In this document: positions 61,267 to 64,000 of the stretch, piece by piece
Numbering within the stretch: position 1 is the first letter of the stretch
How the letters are laid out: each line of letters opens with the position of its first letter
Assembly: GCA_013396655.1 (NCBI GenBank)
Contig: WBMV01001920.1
Location: 286,739 to 350,738, forward strand
Source of the DNA: Campylorhamphus procurvoides
Taxonomy: Eukaryota > Chordata > Aves > Passeriformes > Dendrocolaptidae
Length of the DNA stretch: 64,000 nt
Direction: 5' to 3'
Position numbers and translations under genes: made by a program
Notes under the pieces: model-generated
Database searches by the model: none
The model's input: the letters and a program-made list of their open reading frames with translations, nothing else
Told to the model about the DNA's origin: nothing

Positions 61267-61424
61267 CATCTGAAATCTCACTGAAAAGGAGCGACCAAAA
61301 CTTTAAAGCAAGGTTTCACCTGCTGACTAATGGAAACTTTGCACAGGATGGGGTCTGATGAGAGGTCATGGTGTGTCATTCTCTCCTCTAAACCTTGTGC
61401 ACTGTGGGTTTATAAGGCTCCTCC
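61267..61424. other. Short unique spacer
   Basis: Unique sequence between the old CR1 remnant and a MIR-like remnant. No gene or motif stands out. Confidence 0.5.
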
Positions 61425-61515
61425 AGACACAGGAAGGTGAACCAACTGGTCCAAAGTCACACAACACAGGGAGTGTAGGAACAGAAGCCAGGTTTCCAAT
61501 CTCCTAATCATGCAC
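61425..61515 (-). mobile_element. MIR-like SINE remnant
   Basis: AGGAAGGTGAACCAACTGGTCCAAAGTCACACAACA, then GAACAGAAGCCAGGTTTCCAATCTCCTAA and GCACCTTAACCAC follow, in order and spacing, the antisense MIR phrases 'gaggttaagtgacttgcccaaggtcacacagc', 'agccaggattcgaacccaggtctcc' and 'gctcttaaccac'. This is among the clearest MIR remnants in the window. Confidence 0.65.
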
Positions 61516-61884
61516 CTTAACCACAAAAAACTTAATTTCCTTCACTTAATGCTGGCCCAGTCTGACTCCTGTATTCCTGCCTCTGGAGTAGCCTATGAAA
61601 TGTCAAGCATTTCAGTCTTTTGCTGTTTAATTCATTTTGCTGCTATGGTGCAGGGTGTGGTAGATATTACCAAAGGAATGATTGTATGTTTGCCAGCATT
61701 TTTGATTCTTTCCAGGCAAAGAACAAATTTTCACAGCCAGGCTCAACACCTTGAATTCTCTACTTTCATTTCCAAAGTGTATGATATTGGTCATGATAGG
61801 AGACTTAAAAAAAAATAAAAAGTAGAAAATTCATGCGTTGTTTGACAAGGCAGTGACCATTCTGGGCAGCACGTTATAAGGGTA
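61516..61884. other. Non-coding unique sequence
   Basis: A 102-codon plus-strand frame (61,510-61,818) crosses this stretch but begins in the MIR remnant and ends in an A-rich run (AAAAAAAAATAAAAAG at about 61,807-61,822). I take it as non-coding. Confidence 0.6.
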
Positions 61885-61990
61885 ATGGGCTGCGAATCAA
61901 ACTTCTGCTGCTGTGCTGCAGAGGATTAGTCACAGCTCATCTACCTGCAAAATGGAGGTAGTAAGAGTTGCTATCTCACACTTTGGAGGC
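61885..61990 (+). mobile_element. MIR-like SINE remnant
   Basis: TAATGGGCTGCGAATCAAACTTCTGCTGCTG is followed by CATCTACCTGCAAAATGGAGGTAGTAAGAGTTGC, matching the sense MIR blocks for the head ('gactttggagtcagactt') and, more clearly, 'catctgtaaaatggggataataatagtac'. Confidence 0.48.
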
Positions 61991-62479
61991 TCAAAGCTTA
62001 AAACTTTTGGGACCATTCAAAGGAGGCTACTATGGATGGGCAAAGTATTCTATCTTCTGTTAAGAGGACTGGAAAATTGCATAAGCTTGATGGATAAAGA
62101 AGCAACAATTGTTGGATATGGGACAAGGAAAATACTGGACCACTGGTTTTCTCTGAAATACTAAATGGAGAACACTTGTCTCTCATCTTGGGCCAAACAG
62201 AGTTTTTAAGTGTTCAGATGATTCCCCTAGATACCAATTCACACAAAACCTGGGCTGTTGCAGATCTGCAAGAAAATTCAAACAGAGAAGACAAAACCCT
62301 CCTGTTCCTGTGTGTATCTGCTTCTTAGGAGCATTACCAATCTGGGCTGCATTGAGAGCCCCACCATGCTGAGATTGACAGATGTGAGTACCAGGAGGAC
62401 CCTGGTGATGACCACCTGCTCCTGGTGACAGAAAATCCCATCAGGAGCTGTCCTTGGAGTGCAATACTGGAGCATGACC
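61991..62479. other. Non-coding unique sequence
   Basis: No gene or repeat is recognised. Short ORFs on both strands show no domain. Confidence 0.6.
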
Positions 62480-62550
62480 TTGCAGCCCAGTGGTCAAAAC
62501 GCTCAGCTGGAAGGAGACGTGAACTATCGGTTCTGCAGGGAGAGAACTGA
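62480..62550 (+). mobile_element. MIR-like tRNA-derived SINE head
   Basis: CAGCCCAGTGGTCAAAACGCTCAGCTGG, then GGAGACGTGAACTATCGGTTCTGC resembles the tRNA-derived head of an amniote MIR ('agtggttagagcactcagctgg', 'gagacctgggttcaattccctgctctgc'). The internal promoter boxes are eroded, so it is not a tRNA gene. Confidence 0.45.
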
Positions 62551-63839
62551 CTCCAGCTTTACAGGGCCTTGGGTGAAGGCTGCTCAGCTTGAGCTGGCAC
62601 TATGGTCTCATTCACTGGTGCTCTAGAAAGCAGCTGTAAGCAGCTGTGCCCATGTCTTTCACAACAGATCACGTTCACAGAGCACTGCTGGCACTCTAGG
62701 TACACCTACAGCACAGGGCCCTGGTGACTCATGGCACTGTTCAGCTTTGGTTTTGGATCTCAGCAGGGTTTAAACACAGGGTAGGCGGCTAGGACAAGGC
62801 TAGGGTATTTCTAGTCATAGTCATAATGCTTAGAAAATGCCTGTGGCCATGACTGACAGGCTCACACAGATTTAGGTGTGGTGCTTCCAAGACAGCATCT
62901 GGCCCCGGCAACCCTCTACTCCTGGGGAGAATTTAGCAGCCCTGGTACATGGGGGCCCGTGCAGGACATCAAATCAACCACAGATGGGGGGTTTGCACTG
63001 GGGACTGAAGTTGGGATATGCCATGCTTCCCCTTTTGCAGGGCCTGCCAAGGAAGGGGTGCCTGTCAGGGGTGGGTGATATCTCCTGGGGTCTCTGATCT
63101 GGAAGCATGCAGGCTTTGGCAGCCAGGGAAGGTGAAGAGAGGATGAATCACTATTCTCTAGTCCAGCTTCTTAAGTCTTTTAGGCACTTACTGTCCTTTT
63201 TTGGGTCCTTACGTGCAAACTTGCCCTCCTGGGGCTGTCAAGGACTGATTGTGGACATTAAAGCTGGTAATGGGATGAGATTGTAAACATCTTTTGAAAG
63301 CACACAACAGAGCTCTTTATTGTAAAAATGAAATACATTTAAAGTGCCTAGAAACTCATCCAGAAATCTCTTTCCAAACGAGTAAGACTTGGCAATGCTC
63401 CCCTCCACAGCCTGAACACAATGTAACCCTTCTGTCTTCCCCTTCTCTTCAGGGCAGATGCAGATACCGAACATCTACTTAAAGGGTAACATTCCATGAT
63501 AAAAACAACCACACTAAAAATCCCAATTATTTTAATTGCAGTCCTTAGAAACAGCCACAAAACAATCAAACAGAAAGCAATCAGAAAATAGGTTCCCTTC
63601 CCCCTCTCCTTAATATTCTCGACAGGTTTTATTTAGAATCTCTGAGCAGGCAGCTCCTTTGGAACTCTGAGCACCTTTTACTTTCCCTCACCTTCTCCTT
63701 CGCCCAGCTGGGAAAGAACAGAGAAAAAGTTGGTTGGAGAAGCAACAAAAAAAAAAAAAAATCACAGGAGCTCGGGACAAAACTTCCCTGTGGAAAGTTG
63801 GATCCTGCAAGGCACAGGGTGCCTTTCTGAGCCTATCGC
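62551..63839. other. Non-coding flank of the CpG island
   Basis: No gene is recognised. A minus-strand polyadenylation-type hexamer AATAAA (plus 63,316-63,321) is followed on that strand by a GT-rich stretch (CTGTTGTGTGC), the arrangement of a possible poly(A) site, and a second AATAAA lies at plus 63,628-63,633. The minus-strand frames at 63,238-63,569 are short and unrecognised. A 15-base A-run lies at 63,747-63,761. Confidence 0.5.
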
Positions 63840-64000
63840 TCCCCCCGCCCCGGGATGCAGGGCAGGAAGGTGATGCTCAGAGCGCCGGGGCCGCCTCCAG
63901 CCCCTTTTCCCCTCCAGGCAGGTACCGGGAGCTGCTGCCACCGCCCCCTCCGCCGCCGCTCAGCGCAGCCCCCTCCCGCCGTGCGGCCGCCCCGGCCCCG
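63840..64000. promoter_or_regulatory. CpG island edge, probable gene promoter
   Basis: Base composition changes abruptly to very GC-rich, with about 18 CpGs in 160 bp, whereas the rest of the window is CpG-depleted. A GC box (GGGGCGGGG on the minus strand, 63,843-63,851) and a NotI site (GCGGCCGC, 63,983-63,990) are present, both common in promoter islands of vertebrate genes. On the plus strand an ATG at 63,855 opens a Pro/Arg-rich frame that is still open at the window end (48 codons); on the same strand CAG|GTACCG near 63,918-63,926 resembles a splice donor. Neither the direction of transcription nor the gene can be decided from what is visible. The island is cut by the window edge. Confidence 0.8.

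Noticed and set aside
62486..62540. tRNA-like sequence with A-box resemblance
   Set aside because: It cannot be folded into a cloverleaf with paired arms by eye, and fits the head of an old tRNA-derived SINE better.
1..64000. CRISPR array, operon, insertion sequence, phage or endogenous retroviral provirus
   Set aside because: No spaced direct repeats, no closely packed co-directional genes, and no paired LTRs or gag/pol-type frames were seen; the window is vertebrate non-coding DNA.

Overview
The window looks like nuclear DNA from a bird. The evidence is a set of 5'-truncated CR1 LINE copies with the avian 3' end (the ATTCTATG-type terminal repeat, read as AGAATCATAGAAT on the opposite strand), very old MIR-like SINE remnants of the kind shared by amniotes, low CpG content over nearly the whole length, and a sharp CpG island only at the right edge. 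There is no bacterial or viral gene organisation. The species cannot be told from this sequence alone.

I found no convincing multi-exon protein gene. The open reading frames on both strands (longest about 160 codons) have the length and composition expected by chance in vertebrate intergenic or intronic DNA, and I recognise none as a protein family, apart from two short remnants of the CR1 reverse-transcriptase protein. Positions 1 to about 63,800 therefore read as one long non-coding block: either an intergenic desert or the first intron of a gene starting at the right edge on the minus strand.

Layout: 1-36,400 is mostly unique sequence with scattered MIR remnants, CR1 copies at 4.6 kb and 33.2 kb, simple repeats, and two G-quadruplex-type tracts on opposite strands near 20.8-21.1 kb. 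From 36.4 to 41.1 kb are AT-rich stretches dense in homeodomain- and forkhead-like motifs, interleaved with two CpG-retaining patches (37.9 kb and 40.75-41.07 kb). This is the best candidate for conserved regulatory DNA or an unrecognised exon. At 41.18-41.66 kb is a CR1 copy whose 3' tail has become 22 perfect copies of the pentamer TATTC. From 41.7 to 54.7 kb is unique sequence with MIR remnants, A/T-rich tracts and a third CR1 copy. At 54.7-54.86 kb a CpG patch, a TATA-like box, an ATG in good context and a splice-donor match fall in the correct order for a small TATA-driven first exon. From 54.9 to 63.8 kb is unique DNA with MIR remnants and an older CR1 remnant. From 63.84 kb to the end is a CpG island with a GC box and a NotI site, almost certainly the edge of a promoter.

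The transposable-element calls compare the sequence with consensus features I remember; RepeatMasker with an avian library would settle them. The regulatory and exon suggestions are inference from motif order and CpG content. I did not find evidence for a new biological system here.
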